Notes: generated from the letters alone by a model not told the origin. A stretch of DNA of 64,000 nucleotides from Crotophaga sulcirostris (GCA_013397455.1 VYZB01000922.1:36876-100875), one strand, 5' to 3'. Shown: positions 13,001 to 24,289, counted from the first letter of the stretch. Program-made: numbers and translations.

Positions 13001-16000
13001 TTCATTGCAATGCAATCTATAATTTCAGGCCATTTGAGTCACCAAGATCATAATGTCCTACAGCTCATTTCACCCCATAGGTAGCAAGTGACTGAATGTG
13101 TTGCCTTGCAAGGGCTGTGAATGTGTCACTGAATAGAGTGGAGTTTTAATACAGGGCTACCCAATTTCCCACTAACTAGGCAGTTAAAGCAGTTTATTCA
13201 CAGACCAGAGGGGAACTTTAATGTCATTGAAGGACTGAAAACTTTTTGAAGGCAGTAGTCTTGTAGGCTGATATCATACACAGATGCCTAACTCTGGACA
13301 GCAAATCTCACCCTCAAAATTTTTCACAAGTCCCACAGACAACAGAACAGGCCGTGCTGTAATTTGGCTAACAAATTCCAGGTATTCTGGCACCAGTGTA
13401 GTTTCTTCTGATTATAGCCCTCCATATCACCATGTGATTTATAATGAGACTAAATTTCACCCTCTCCCCATGGGCTCTGAAATCACAGCGAAATTGCAAT
13501 GGTGGGGCTGTGCTAATGACTGAAATCAGGCAGAAAAACATGCACATCTTCCTGCATGTCTCCTCTTGCCAGGGTGCTTCAAACCTCGGCTACAAGGACA
13601 GTTTTTGCATATGAAAATGGCATTAAGTCTCCATGGATGATCCAACTCCTGCTGAGATAACTTCAGAAGCTATTCACAGCAGCATTCATAATATCTGTTG
13701 TCTTCAGAGATCAACACACTTGTTTTGCAAAGGAGAAGCAGCAGGGAAGGAACCAGAACAGTGGGCTTCACAAGTTTGGAGAGCTCCAAGAAGCCTCTGG
13801 CTCCTAGGGGAACCAAGGTTATGCAGCACATCTGGAAGGCAGGTCTGTTTATTCTTAGTTTTGTAACAAAGCTCCCTAGGATTTTCCCCTTCTCCCCCTA
13901 ATTATTTAAACAGAGATAGCTTTCAGCTTGTTCCAAGAATCCCAGTCCACACCCATAACCATATAAAAAGAATAATATATCAAAGCCACTGTACCTCTTT
14001 CTCACTATAGGAAATGTTTCTGATAGCACTCCACTCAAATGACTTATTTGGAGAGAACCTGTTGTTAATGCTGTAGATGTGAATACCTTTGGCATCAACT
14101 CCAAGTAGGAGATCTGTATGGTTTTTATTTTGCTAAAAAACAATAGATAGCAGTAAAAGCCATTTATGGTGACATTAAATAACCACAGACAAGAACAACA
14201 CTTACTAGGATACATTAATATTTACCTGTATTTTTAGGAAATTGACATTTCCACCAAGTATTATCAATGTTGTCACTGCTAGCTAATAATCCTCTAGGTT
14301 GACTGTAGCAGCTCTAACCCTTAGTTTATTTCTTCTTCTTCCTATTACATACCCAAAGCTATTCAAGACCTTCGTCAGATTGTAAAATACCAATCTTAAC
14401 TGTTGTATTCACCTGCTCATTTAGCAGGCAAGTCACCCAGGTCAGGACAATCAGTACACAGCCCACCATAAGCAGAGAAAAGCAGAAGGCAGGAGTCCCA
14501 GTTCCAGACCCCCTGGAGGACTTTAAAAGGTCAGGGCCACCATCTACAGCAATTGAAAACTGCTAAAATAAAGCACTTACAGCAATTGGAAAATAATTGA
14601 CACCATACATTTCCAAGTCTTGGGCAATTTTCAGGTAGTTCATCTCAGCTTCATCCCTAGAGAATAAGGCCATGATTACACTTGGAGATTCCTTTCTCAG
14701 CTTTCTCTCCTAGCTGACCCTACATTTCCCTCATAGAAAAGACCAGGCAATCTGTTTCTTTGTACCTTTAATATTGCCATGTTACTCTCAACACTAGAAA
14801 AAGGATAATAAAATCAGCATCTCTACAGAATAAAGACACTAACACTGTTCCTATTTTGAATTAGGTATAGTACAATCTTTATTAAAATTCAAGCCCAGTC
14901 TTACCCTTGTGTTAGTTTTGCTACTCCATCATTGTTATGTCTTGGAGATCTACTCTATCACTGTTTTCCATGACATGGGGATGTTTCCTTCAGGAAATAA
15001 GAGTTCATTCAGAAATGAGTCCTGAACAAATTCTAAGCTTTAACAGAGCTTTGCACAGAGGTCAGAGAATAGTGAGAATCTCTCCACCCACCATTCTTCT
15101 CCCTTAAAGGTAAGGCACCAATAAGTCTTGAGGAAAATATTCAGTAAAAATAGTGTTAAGAAGCACCAAGAGCAGCCAAAGAGAAAGCGAACCAAAATAT
15201 TAGGAACGGCTGCTTCTGGATGCCAACAGCTCCTACTTCTTGTTTCATTGAATATTCAGGCATACTGAGTGTGTCAGAAGTAGTTGAATGTCCCCATGGA
15301 GTAGCACCAAAACTCAGTCCTGGAACTATGATGCCATGTATTCCCCATTTTGGTTCCTTGCTAAGTACACTGACACCCTTTTGAGTCATGATTTTCACAG
15401 GCAGAGACTGGCATGATATGGTTCCAGGAAGGCAGGTGCAGCATGGACACACCAGCAACTCCAGGGGGGTAAAAGCCTTAAATGAAAAGGTTAATCTCTC
15501 AGGGCTAACTGCAAACGCAACACAGCTCCAACTTTCTACAGGAACTTCTCTCTGCTGGCATACATGGACTCAGATGAGACAGGACTCATTCTAGAGAAGT
15601 CAGGTTGTGAAAATCTGCAAGTGGCATCAGCTTCCGTTCACTTCAAAGCAAGTCCACCTTACAAGCACTTGGAGCCCTGCACAAGACACTTTACCACAGA
15701 TGAGTGGGAGTTTTTATCCTTAGTTATAAATTAACATATTAACATCACAGCTTGGAAATCAGTATTCCGTTGCTCATCCTACAAAAGCCAAATTCCACTG
15801 CTGTCAGCAAATAACCAGTTACTGAAACGTACGGGATTTCCGAAGAATGAAATTATTTCAATACCTGGCAATACCCCTGTGCTCAGCATACCAAGCTGTA
15901 ATCTTTTCTTCCCACATCTCTGCTGTCAGCTGATACTGCCTGAGGACCTACAGAGAAAGGAAGGAGTTTGGTTGCCTTTGAAGGTACAAACACATGTGCT

Positions 16001-19000
16001 GCCTCTCCCAAGCAACACAAGCACAACAATGCAGTTCACATCTCGGTCATTTTGCCAAGTTCAGTGCAGATGCAAACAGTTTCTAATGCTCTTGGTTAAT
16101 ACCACAGCAATACCTATGCTGCAAAGAGTAGATTCAAAGATTTGGTTTTATACAGAATAAAGACTTACCCTCTTGGGTAAAAGTTCATCATGGGCTAGAA
16201 AGCCTGGCTCATGAAAATTTGGATCGTAGTCACCATACTGTCCCAAGAAAAGAAAAGACACTTCAGTTTCTTAGATGCAGAATCATCAAATGTCCTGAGT
16301 TGGAAGGGACCCACAAGGACCATCCAGTCCAACTCCTGTCCCTACACAGGACAGCCCCAACACTCACACCGTGGGGCTGAGGGCGTTGGCCAAAGGCTTC
16401 TGCAACATTGTCAGCCTTGGTCCTGTGACTGCTTCCCTGGGAGCTGTTCCAGGGCTCCACCACCCTCTGCGGGAAGAACCTTCTCCTGATGGCCCACCTA
16501 ACCCTCCCCTGGCACATCTTCCTGCCATTCCCTGGGGTCCTGTCCTTGGTCACCAGAGAGAAGAGCTCAGCGCCTGCTCCTCCTCCTCCCCGGGTGAGGA
16601 AGCTGCAGAGCACCATGAGGTCTCCCCTCAGCCTCCTCTTCTCCAGGCTGAACAGACCCAGGGACTTCAGCCGCTCCTCACACGCTGAACCCTCTGATCC
16701 CTTCCCCAACTCCGTGCCCTCCTCTGGACGCTCTCCAGCAGCTTTAGATCCTTTCTACCCCGTGGTGCCCAGAACTGCCCCCAGTGCTCAAGGTGGAGTC
16801 AAATGATGAATGCCTTGTTGTTTGCATAGTTTAATGTGATCTCTTGAGATTGTTTTGGTTTCCCTGTATACAGGGGAACCCATAATAAACAGGCTTATCT
16901 GAACTGTCCATTGAAGTTACTTCCAGCCTTTGTCCCATACACACAGCTCCAATCCAGCCACTAAGGTGACTTCAGTCCAAGCCTGCAGAGATGAAGGAAT
17001 CTCCCATGACCTCATAACCTTCTCTGAACTACAGGCTACATTCAGAAGCATAAGCTCCCCTACTCCTCTACCCTACTGCATATGGGCTGGGCTGCTGCAG
17101 AGAGCCAGCCCTGCTCAGCACTCGTGATTACTCCTGCCACTGTAAGCTTGCCTCTTGGCATGAAGTGAACTATGTTCTGAGAGACACCAGAAAGCATCGT
17201 GTCCTTCCATTGTGAGCTCTGGTATCAGCACCTACTGTATCCATGGAGAATTTTTAAAACAACAGGGAATAATACTAGTTGGCAGAAAGACTACATTAGA
17301 ATGTTAGGTCAAGAGAAACCCCCTAAATTGTAAAAGTACAGTATATAATACCAAACCCCCTGTAGGAGCATCTAATGCTTTTTTTTCCAGCTATGCCTGT
17401 ACCTCCCAGGATGACCTACTTCTTTAACAGCAAATTTTAACACTGTGTTATTTACATACACCCATGTACGTTTGTTAATTAAAAAAGAAAAAAAAGATAA
17501 TAAAAAGGAATTTCTACGCACAAACCTTGGCCTGAACAGCATAAGAAGCCAGTAATACTGTTGCTTCTGGAGAACAATAGATTTCCTCATCCAGTATTTG
17601 TTTCTTAACCTAAATCAAATGAAAAAAGGAATAAGTTAAAGAAGATCAAAGTGAGGGCTTGAAATCAAACTAGACATGCCCGGACTATAACCTGGCACCA
17701 AACATCACCATTACAAGTTAGTAATAGCAACAATAAAATGACATTCAGAAACACAGGAAGACTTTGCTTAGCGTTACATTTAATAAACAAACAAAAAAAA
17801 AACCCATCAAACCCAAACTTTTGAAAGTTAAAATGTCTTAATTCTAAGATCACAGAAATTCCAGTTGGTCACCTCCACATATTTATAAAAGAGTCCCAAA
17901 AAATAACATGTTCTATAACATGAATTTTATTGTCTGCACTTCCTTTTAATAATTCTTTTTCTTCCTGCTTTAGAAAAGTTAGCTTTATAACACAGAAACC
18001 ATGAAATTTTAGGTTGGAAGGGACCTCTGGAGTGCATCTAAGTCAAAGCAGATCCAATGAGACCAGATTGTTCAGGGCTGTCCAGCTGGCTAATATTGCC
18101 CAGGACCAGACATACTGAGAGTGCTAATTGTGTGTTTTCAAGCTTTCCATAAGGAGACAATAATGGATACCCCACAAAGGGAAGCTGACTAACAGCACAC
18201 AATTACAGTAGTCTAAGCACAATGAAAATACAGGGGCTGGAAAATAGAAACCCAGTACAAATGGTAAAGGGGATTTAACATTCGTTTAATTTGGATAATC
18301 TATGGTGCTACCAAGATCAGAGGCGCAATATCTTGCAAAATGTTGCTTGATTTTAAATCAATTGGGTAAATTTTACTTGAAAACCTAAAAAGTGAAGGGG
18401 AAATTAATCTTTACACTCAAGAGGAGGATTTGTGATGTATTTAACCTACTAACAAGCACACAACAAGATTTTGCATAATGCGCAGTCTTAGACATTTCTG
18501 TAAAGAAAAATTGCTTGAGACAGCACTGAGGTCTCTTTACAAACACCCTTCGGCACTGCAGGTCCTGTGAATCAAGATGAACCATCCAGAAAGTTTTCCT
18601 TTGAAATTCAGTCTCTGGTGAGCACAATGTATAAACCTGAGTTATAGCACAGGGAAAATTCTTTCTAAACTGTTAAAATGGAAAGAATGAAAAGACTTGT
18701 CTTCCAAATTGGAAAGCTCCAGCGTTCATACTCCATCATGCAAATCATAGATTTAGAACAACTTAAGATAAATCCCTGATAAGTGTCTGGGTTTGGTTTT
18801 TTTCATCAGTTATTACAAGGATGGTTTTGTTATACTTTAAGAAGGAGGAAATTACCTGATCTTTGAGGATACAAGATTTATCTTTAGTCATTCACATTTA
18901 TTCACACATTCTGCAGAAAGCTCTTATGCCACATTAATCTGTAACTGTCTGAACAGTCAGCAGAGCTGAAATCTGTAGGCATGCAGATGTCTGTACATGT

Positions 19001-22000
19001 TTTTCCTATTAGCATCCAGGTGTGATCTTAAGTTCTTATAGTCAGGAAACCTTGCAAGTTCAAATTTGTTTCAGTCTTGTTTTTCTACTTTGGAATGCGA
19101 AGAATTTGCTAATTGCCTATCTGCTAGTCAAGGCAGGTTTGAGGGGAAAAGAAAGGGGAAAAAATGAGGATTAAAAGACTAGGAAAAAAAGATCTGCCTC
19201 TCTCATTCCTTTCCAAAATTAGGTGAAGAAAGCAGTTGCCAAGTGGTTAATGGTTCTGGTTGAAGTTCTAGTTAGTACATTAATCCTAAGAAGAGCATTT
19301 CCCCATTACTTCACTAACACATCCTCCTCAAGGAACAAGCATTTTACTGTGTTTCTTTACAGATGCAGACTGAATTTATTCCATCCACCCAATCTGCTTG
19401 CCCAGACACATACTGCTGAAAGCTACCAGGATAAAGTAAAACACCAGAAGGATGCAGCGGGCTCCACAGCAACTCAGGAGAGAAGCTGGATGTCACAGAC
19501 ATTGGAACAAACAGTTGACCAACAAGGGACCATCCAAACCTCAATGCCTGTGCACCCACTGCTACAGCTGGTCATTGCAGCTATGGAGCCACAGCATGGC
19601 TTTGCCTCGTTGATGCATCTTTATTTTGATAACAAAGCACTGCACTCCAAGAATTTGCTCCTTCATTTACTTTTTAATGGAGTCAAGAGAACCCTAACAA
19701 GTTCTGCGACAAAAGAAAACCAACAAATAATAAAGCTGACTCCATGAAGCTACTGGCATCAAGGCATGCATGGAGTTGGGTTAACTTTTTAGCAACTGAA
19801 GTAATGGGTTGTTTAGCCTGGAGAAAACGAGGGGAGACCTTTTCAATGTCCACAACTACCTAAAAGGAGGCTGTAGTGAGGCGGGTGCTGGTCTCTTCTC
19901 CCAAGTAACAAGGGATAGGATGAGAGAGAAGGGCCTCAAATTGCACCAGTGGAGGTTTTGATTGGATATCAGGAAAAATGTCTTCACTGAAAGCGTTGCC
20001 AGGCACTGGCAGAGGCAGTGGTTGAGTCACCACCCTGGGAGGTGTTTAAAAGATGGGTGGATGAGGTGCTTAGAGATACAGTTTAGTTGCGGACAGGTAT
20101 GGTTGGACTCTATGATCTCAAAGATCTTTCCCAACCAAACGATTCTATGATACTATTATCCCTAATGAAGATTTTTGTCAGGACTGTGGATTTATTCTGC
20201 TAGCATGAGTAGTAAGCAGCCAGTTCAATGGGGTAGGAAAGACAACTCAAGCTGCCTAATTTGACTGGGAGAAGTCTGTACTCTGAAATGTCCAGACCTG
20301 CACACACTAACACCACACCAAGTGAACAGCACTTGTCATCCAGGGCCTATCAGAAGGAAGGATGCCTCCAGACTCTGTCTTTAAAAGGATCACACACTGT
20401 GGGGAATCTTCTGTTTGAGTTACAGAATCATAGAATCATTTGGCTGGAAAAGACCCTGGAGATCATGGAGTCCAACCGTATCTGTTCAGAATTAAAGGAT
20501 ATCCTTGAGCACCTCATCCACCAGTCTTTTAAGCACATCCAGGGATTGTGCCCTGGGCAGCCCTTGCCAGTGGCTGACAATCCTTTTAGGGAAGAAATTT
20601 TTCCTAATATCCAATCAAAATCTCCCCTGGCACAACTTGAGGCCATTATCTCTCATTATAACACTTGTTACTTTGGAGAAGAGACCAGCACCCACCTCAC
20701 CAAAACCTCCTTTACAGGAGCTACAGAGAGTGATGAGGTCTCCCCTCAGCCTCCTCTTCTCCAGGCTAAACAGCCCCAGGTCCCTCAGCCACCCCTCATA
20801 AGACTTGTTCTCCAGCTCTCTCACCAGCTTTATTGCCCATAGCTGTGTCATAGCTGCGTATGCTGCTCCACTCCTCCCAAAATCTGCTAGATGAGCAAAC
20901 CTGTTTTCCAGGATGGGTATCAAATTCTGTGGTCTTTTTTTCCCTGCAATTCAAAATCAAGATCTAAGAAGGACATGTTAAGGAGTTCTTGTTTTGGGTT
21001 TTTTGTTTGTTTGTTTTTGTTTTTTTCTACAGTCACACATGTCAAAAACTCCCAGTAACCACCGGGACTATTTTTAGGAACTCACAAGTTTTAGTTTCAG
21101 GGATAAATTGTAGTCATAGGTCTCATCCTGTCTACAGCTGATATAGCTGAAAAAGCTTATCGTCCCAAACTGCTTATGACCATTCCTTCCTTCCTCCACT
21201 CCTCTCCACCTTCACAACTGCCACTATAATTGCTTGTGTAGTCACTCCCACACACAGTGTGCACATCTAATAACAGGTCTCTACTAATCCTGCTCATTTT
21301 GAAAGAACTAAGTACAGGAATGGTTACACAAGAGGTTACGCCAGCAGATGTAAGCAAACATGACAATGAGACTTGTCATCCAACTTACTGCAGCCAGAGC
21401 AGAGCAGGTGACAATCCTCAAGGGAACTTCTGAAGCTGATAGAAATGATAAGTTTCATTTTATACTTCTTAGCACTGACCAGTTAGGGCAAAAGCCTTGC
21501 AGTTCTTCAAGCAGTGCCTTGCATGTATTTTTTTAACACATACGGTAGGAGCCAAACAAGTCTGGAATATCCAGAAATGGAAGCATCACTCAAACTGCTA
21601 GGTTTAAAAGTCATTTTACATTAAACTACAGGTCCCTGCAATTTAACTCACATTCCTAGTACAAACAGCAAGAGAAACCATCAGGAGAACAAAAACTGTA
21701 GAAGTGGAACAACATTCATCTTACCAGTACGTAAAACCACAGCAGCCAGCAGAGATGTTTGTAAATACAAATAATACATAAAAATGAGACTTAGAGACAC
21801 TGATAGAGCTGAAACCAGCAGAATCATTCTGAGACAGACAGCTGCCAAGAAGATCAAAGACAATACAAACGGACTGGGGTAAATACAGAAGGAATTAACA
21901 GTTAAAAAACCCCTGTTCCTCACCTGCAGAAAGAATAAATGCTGGGTAATTTCCTGTAATAGTTCCTCTTCTACTTTCTCTGGGTAGAATTTAGCCAAAA

Positions 22001-23777
22001 AATTAAAGCTAATGGGATCTTCTTTAGGGATTTCTTGATCTAAAACCTGTTTAAAGACAAAATAAGATCAGCAGCAAAAACAGTACATAACTGTCTTAAA
22101 ATAATACTCCCGAGGAAAACCAGAAAGAAGCTGATAATCCTCTTGAAGCAGCCTTTCCATATTTTAGAAGGAAGGGCAATGCTGAGCTTTAATCTAACAG
22201 CAATCCGTGCATATAGTGGTGATTAGAGTGACACTTCAGGTCAAATGTGATAGAAGCAATCAGACCAAATAACACAACGATCTTTAGTCTCTATAAAACG
22301 ATACCATCTAAAATTACGAGTTGTCATGTAACACATTCCTTTAGCTCCTGAGTTAAAAGTAGTAAATCTTTTTCACAAGCAGAAAATCACCATGCTGTTA
22401 TTTTTTTGTTCCCTGTACCTTTTTGTCCATCTTTAACCAGGTGCACATTCCTTTTATTGTGTACTGCAAGCCAAAGAACCAAGTCTCCCTTAAACCAAGT
22501 GCTCGGCACACCAGGTCAAACAAGTCCTTTCCCTTCCACTTCATCTAAAAGAGAAAAAGAAAATGAAATAAAACATATACCTTCAATGAACTTGCTACAT
22601 TTTAGTCAAGGAAACCAGGCTACCATTTGTCTTTTTCCTATGAACTGTTATTTCACCTTTAGCTTTTGGTTTTTTTGCTGCCTACAGTAAAGGTGCAATG
22701 GTTACAATACTCTGCCTCCTCTTCTGCTCCTTCAGAGGAACATACAAAGAGCAGCTGCAGTTGTTTAACCACAGCATCACGCACTTTATGATGAGCACAG
22801 GGAATGCAGGTCACACTGTTGGCTTCCTAAGACATAGCAAGGCATTATTAATATCTGTAAAAACCTTATTGAATACTTTATACTAATTGGAGAGACTGAG
22901 AGGCCAGGGGAAATCAAAGGAGCATCAGGGCTGGTGTAAAAATCCCAAACAGTGAAAGCAAATTCATCTTTCAAAGACCTTTGCTGTTTCAGTGGTACCA
23001 AGTCAAGCCTTTATGTTACTCTGATTCAAATGAACAAGAGTTTCTCTTAGAATCATAGAGTGGTTTGGGTTGGAAGGGACCTCAAAGCCCATCCGGTTCC
23101 AAATCCCTTGCCATGGGCAGGGACACCTCCCACTGGATTAGGGGGCTCCAAGCCCCATCCAACCTGGCCTCCAACACCTCCAGGGAAGGGGCAGCCACCA
23201 CTGCTCTGGGAAACCTGGGCCAGGGCCTCCCCACCCTCATCATGAAGAATTTCTCCCTAAGATCTCATCTCAATCTCCCCTCTTGCAGATCAAAACCCTT
23301 CCCCCTCATCCCATCCCTGCACTCCCTGACCAAGAGCCCCTCCCCAGCTTTCCTGGAGCCCCTTTCAGCACTGGAGGCTGCTCTAAGCTCTCCCTACAGC
23401 CTCCAGGCTGAACAACCCCAACTCTCTCAGCCTGTCCTCGCACAGGAGCTGCTCCAGCCCTTGGATCATCTTTGCAGCCCTCTGTTTCCATTTTATGGAA
23501 ACAGCTTTAAAGTTTGAATAGTCAGACTTGTTTAACAGAAGAATGCATCCGAGACCAAGCAATCAATTGCTTATAGAAACAACAGGTCAGTTTTAAGACC
23601 ATCCATGTACTGATAATTTGAACTTCGCAAACTTATGTCTTGCCAATACCAAGCTTAGCCTCCACCTTTCTAGCATTCTGCTCTTACCTCACAGCTGAAC
23701 TCCATCTCAGCATCCACAGTTATAATTTTGACTTTAAAAGTCTTTGGTTGTTTCTTCTTCAGGCCTCTGATGGACAT
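4007..23777 (-). CDS. NF2-like: Merlin-like FERM-domain protein (NF2 paralogue), 17 coding exons, overall span
   Basis: Spliced gene reconstructed from 17 exons with GT/AG borders and compatible phases, giving 648 codons; human merlin has 595. Residues about 14-304 form the FERM domain, about 305-490 a charged alpha-helical/coiled-coil region, and the rest a C-terminal tail. Known family role: merlin links cortical membrane proteins to actin and acts upstream of Hippo signalling at cell junctions; the function of this copy is inferred only. Exon sizes of 126, 123, 84, 69, 83, 76, 75, 114, 123, 218 and 128 nt match my recollection of human NF2. It differs from NF2 at many sites (9 of 30 residues in exon 1, 5 of 42 in exon 2), and it sits beside MRPS17/NIPSNAP2, so it is a paralogue and not NF2. 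The start chosen corresponds to human Met9. An upstream non-coding exon, or an N-terminal extension, is likely because the frame stays open to a possible acceptor at 23805/23806. The last two exons are less certain than the rest. Confidence 0.9.
4155..4672 (-). mobile_element. CR1 LINE fragment upstream of the last NF2-like exon
   Basis: Antisense CR1 with aacacctccagggatggtga, ctccttttctccaggctaac and ctggactcgctccagcatct; lies in the last intron. Confidence 0.8.
5575..5784 (-). CDS. NF2-like: Probable NF2-like exon 16 (residues 568-637), unrecognised 70-residue insert
   Basis: An open 210-nt block between a strong acceptor (ttttcttttaaag) and a gtaatg donor. It is phase 0 at both ends and so stays in frame with exons 15 and 17. 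It starts [19 protein letters not shown] and ends AGSRKQIIK, loosely like the human exon-15 end KHNTIKK. I recognise no domain in it. Membership of the gene is inferred from phase, splice sites and position. Confidence 0.6.
6368..6932 (+). mobile_element. CR1 LINE fragment with intact 3' end
   Basis: Sense CR1 ending ggactcgatggttattgtgg and attctataattctat; about 50 bp from NF2-like exon 15. Confidence 0.85.
6983..7133 (-). CDS. NF2-like: NF2-like coding exon 15 (residues 517-567), C-terminal helix
   Basis: Encodes [18 protein letters not shown] and [12 protein letters not shown], aligned to the merlin C-terminal helix, then a diverged end SLDRSLGN. I place the donor at gtacgt. If the donor were not used, the frame would run on 20 codons or so to a TGA. 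Confidence 0.85.
7720..7847 (-). CDS. NF2-like: NF2-like coding exon 14 (residues 475-517), linker and phosphosite region
   Basis: Contains [18 protein letters not shown], matching the merlin segment around human Ser518; the Ser falls at residue 510. The length of 128 nt equals human exon 14. The preceding linker lacks the run of prolines seen in human merlin. Confidence 0.92.
8516..8618 (-). CDS. NF2-like: NF2-like coding exon 13 (residues 440-474), coiled-coil end
   Basis: Encodes [18 protein letters not shown] then [10 protein letters not shown] and ends LNYP before gtaag. It is one codon shorter than human exon 13, and the start of the proline-rich linker is altered. Confidence 0.93.
9520..9737 (-). 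CDS. NF2-like: NF2-like coding exon 12 (residues 368-440), coiled coil
   Basis: Longest exon, 218 nt as in human NF2. It contains [18 protein letters not shown] and [16 protein letters not shown], and ends in a split Arg codon before gttac. It is more diverged from NF2 than the FERM exons. Confidence 0.95.
10310..10432 (-). CDS. NF2-like: NF2-like coding exon 11 (residues 327-367), coiled coil
   Basis: Encodes [20 protein letters not shown] and continues as a charged heptad-like helix ending QANEAL before gtgag. It corresponds to human merlin exon 11 (123 nt). Confidence 0.95.
10851..10964 (-). CDS. NF2-like: NF2-like coding exon 10 (residues 289-326), end of F3 and start of helix
   Basis: Encodes [17 protein letters not shown], the strongly conserved ERM/merlin end of FERM, then [21 protein letters not shown] starting the long helix (given in two blocks). 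The length of 114 nt equals human exon 10. Confidence 0.95.
11662..11710 (-). mobile_element. Short CR1 3'-end remnant
   Basis: cagaatcatcataaaatcat then aaggttcaaccat resembles a decayed CR1 end. Confidence 0.35.
11750..11824 (-). CDS. NF2-like: NF2-like coding exon 9 (residues 264-288), F3 lobe
   Basis: Encodes [18 protein letters not shown] and QLKVNKL between a ggtatag acceptor and gtaagtg donor; 75 nt as in human NF2. Confidence 0.94.
12300..12796 (+). mobile_element. CR1 LINE fragment with intact 3' end
   Basis: Sense CR1; contains cccctgatccagtgggagct and ends ccattctatgattcc. In NF2-like intron 8. Confidence 0.85.
13995..14132 (-). CDS. NF2-like: NF2-like coding exon 8 (residues 218-263), F3 lobe
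   Basis: Starts [20 protein letters not shown] and ends [10 protein letters not shown] at gtac. The acceptor (ttttttag) adds one CAA codon relative to human exon 8, giving 138 nt instead of 135. Confidence 0.93.
14581..14656 (-). CDS. NF2-like: NF2-like coding exon 7 (residues 192-217), F2-F3 linker
   Basis: Encodes [18 protein letters not shown] then VNYFPIA before gtaagtg. The 76-nt length equals human exon 7. Together with exon 8 it carries one extra residue at the junction (YFPIAQNKN against human YFAIRNKK). Confidence 0.93.
15865..15947 (-). CDS. NF2-like: NF2-like coding exon 6 (residues 165-192), region of the merlin blue box
   Basis: Encodes [19 protein letters not shown] and YAEHRGIA, ending in a split Arg codon. 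The 7-residue merlin blue box (YQMTPEM in human) reads YQLTAEM here. Confidence 0.95.
16169..16237 (-). CDS. NF2-like: NF2-like coding exon 5 (residues 142-164), F2 lobe
   Basis: Encodes [18 protein letters not shown] and ends LLPKR before gtaag. The 69-nt length equals human exon 5. A CR1 copy ends only about 42 bp upstream of its acceptor. Confidence 0.95.
16279..16803 (-). mobile_element. CR1 LINE fragment next to NF2-like exon 5
   Basis: Antisense CR1, same subfamily as 6368-6932 and 34592-34878 (gttggaagggacccacaagg). Its 3' end lies 42 bp from the exon 5 acceptor. Confidence 0.85.
17526..17609 (-). CDS. NF2-like: NF2-like coding exon 4 (residues 114-141), F2 lobe
   Basis: Encodes [12 protein letters not shown] through [11 protein letters not shown] with a gatttag acceptor and gtttg donor. 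It matches human merlin exon 4 in length (84 nt) and sequence. Confidence 0.95.
17994..18120 (-). mobile_element. Decayed CR1 3' fragment
   Basis: ttttaggttggaagggacct then a diverged CR1 body with ttcagggctgtccagctggc. Confidence 0.55.
19797..20157 (+). mobile_element. CR1 LINE fragment with intact 3' end
   Basis: Sense CR1 (gtttagcctggagaaaacga to cgattctatgatactatt) in NF2-like intron 3. Confidence 0.8.
20420..20850 (-). mobile_element. CR1 LINE fragment, inverted relative to its neighbour
   Basis: Antisense CR1 (acagaatcatagaatcattt to ctctcaccagctttattgcc), 260 bp from the sense copy at 19797-20157. Confidence 0.8.
21924..22046 (-). CDS. NF2-like: NF2-like coding exon 3 (residues 73-113), F1-F2 junction
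   Basis: Starts [11 protein letters not shown], contains [18 protein letters not shown] and ends HLFFLQ before gtgag. This is the merlin exon 3 block with the same 123-nt length. Confidence 0.95.
22419..22544 (-). CDS. NF2-like: NF2-like coding exon 2 (residues 31-72), FERM F1 lobe
   Basis: Starts [17 protein letters not shown] and ends WLKMDKK at a gtac donor, with a ttttag acceptor. 37 of 42 residues equal human merlin as I know it. The [13 protein letters not shown] core of the ubiquitin-like F1 lobe is intact. Confidence 0.95.
23049..23500 (-). mobile_element. CR1 LINE fragment
   Basis: Antisense CR1 in NF2-like intron 1 (agaatcatagagtggtttgg to gctgctccagcccttggatc). Confidence 0.85.
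23688..23777 (-). CDS. NF2-like: NF2-like coding exon 1 (residues 1-30)
   Basis: Begins [16 protein letters not shown] and ends DAEMEFSCE before a gtaag donor. It aligns with human merlin from Met9, so the eight-residue human leader is absent. Ser2 matches human Ser10. A possible acceptor (tttcag) lies 28 nt upstream of the ATG, so the exon may start at 23805 with 5' UTR. Confidence 0.9.
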
Positions 23778-24289
23778 ATTTTTCAGTTTATGAGGATAGC
23801 CACACCTGAAATCAAACACACATTACCTTTAGGGCTGGAAACGCAAAACAAACATTTTCTTGGCTGGATTCCAAAGTCAGATGAGTCCAAACATGCAGAA
23901 TAAAGTCACCTTAAAATATGCATTTTTGAGTCCAATAAGAAAGAATGTTGAAATAAAAAAATTAGTTTAAGCTTTGAGTTTACTTTGCTCCTTAAAATAA
24001 GTTGCACCAAAATGTCATTTCTGTCTCTCCTCAGACCATGGCAAACACTGAGTTCCTACAGTACTAGTAAGAACATAATGCAGTCATTATATTTCAAGAT
24101 CCAGAGGCCTGCCTCACATTATGGCTGAGGACACACAGGGAACATCCAACCCAGCCTTCACACTCCATACAATCACCTGTGTCCATGCAATTCAGCAGCC
24201 TTGCAACAAAACTCTGCAATGGATGAACAGTTACAGTTCCATGAAAGTAATACCTGTTTTTTGAATAATGCCAACAGAAATAGGACATT

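Noticed and set aside
19223..19747. 174-codon plus-strand frame inside NF2-like intron 3
   Set aside because: No recognisable domain or splice context; a frame of this length is not surprising in 64 kb.
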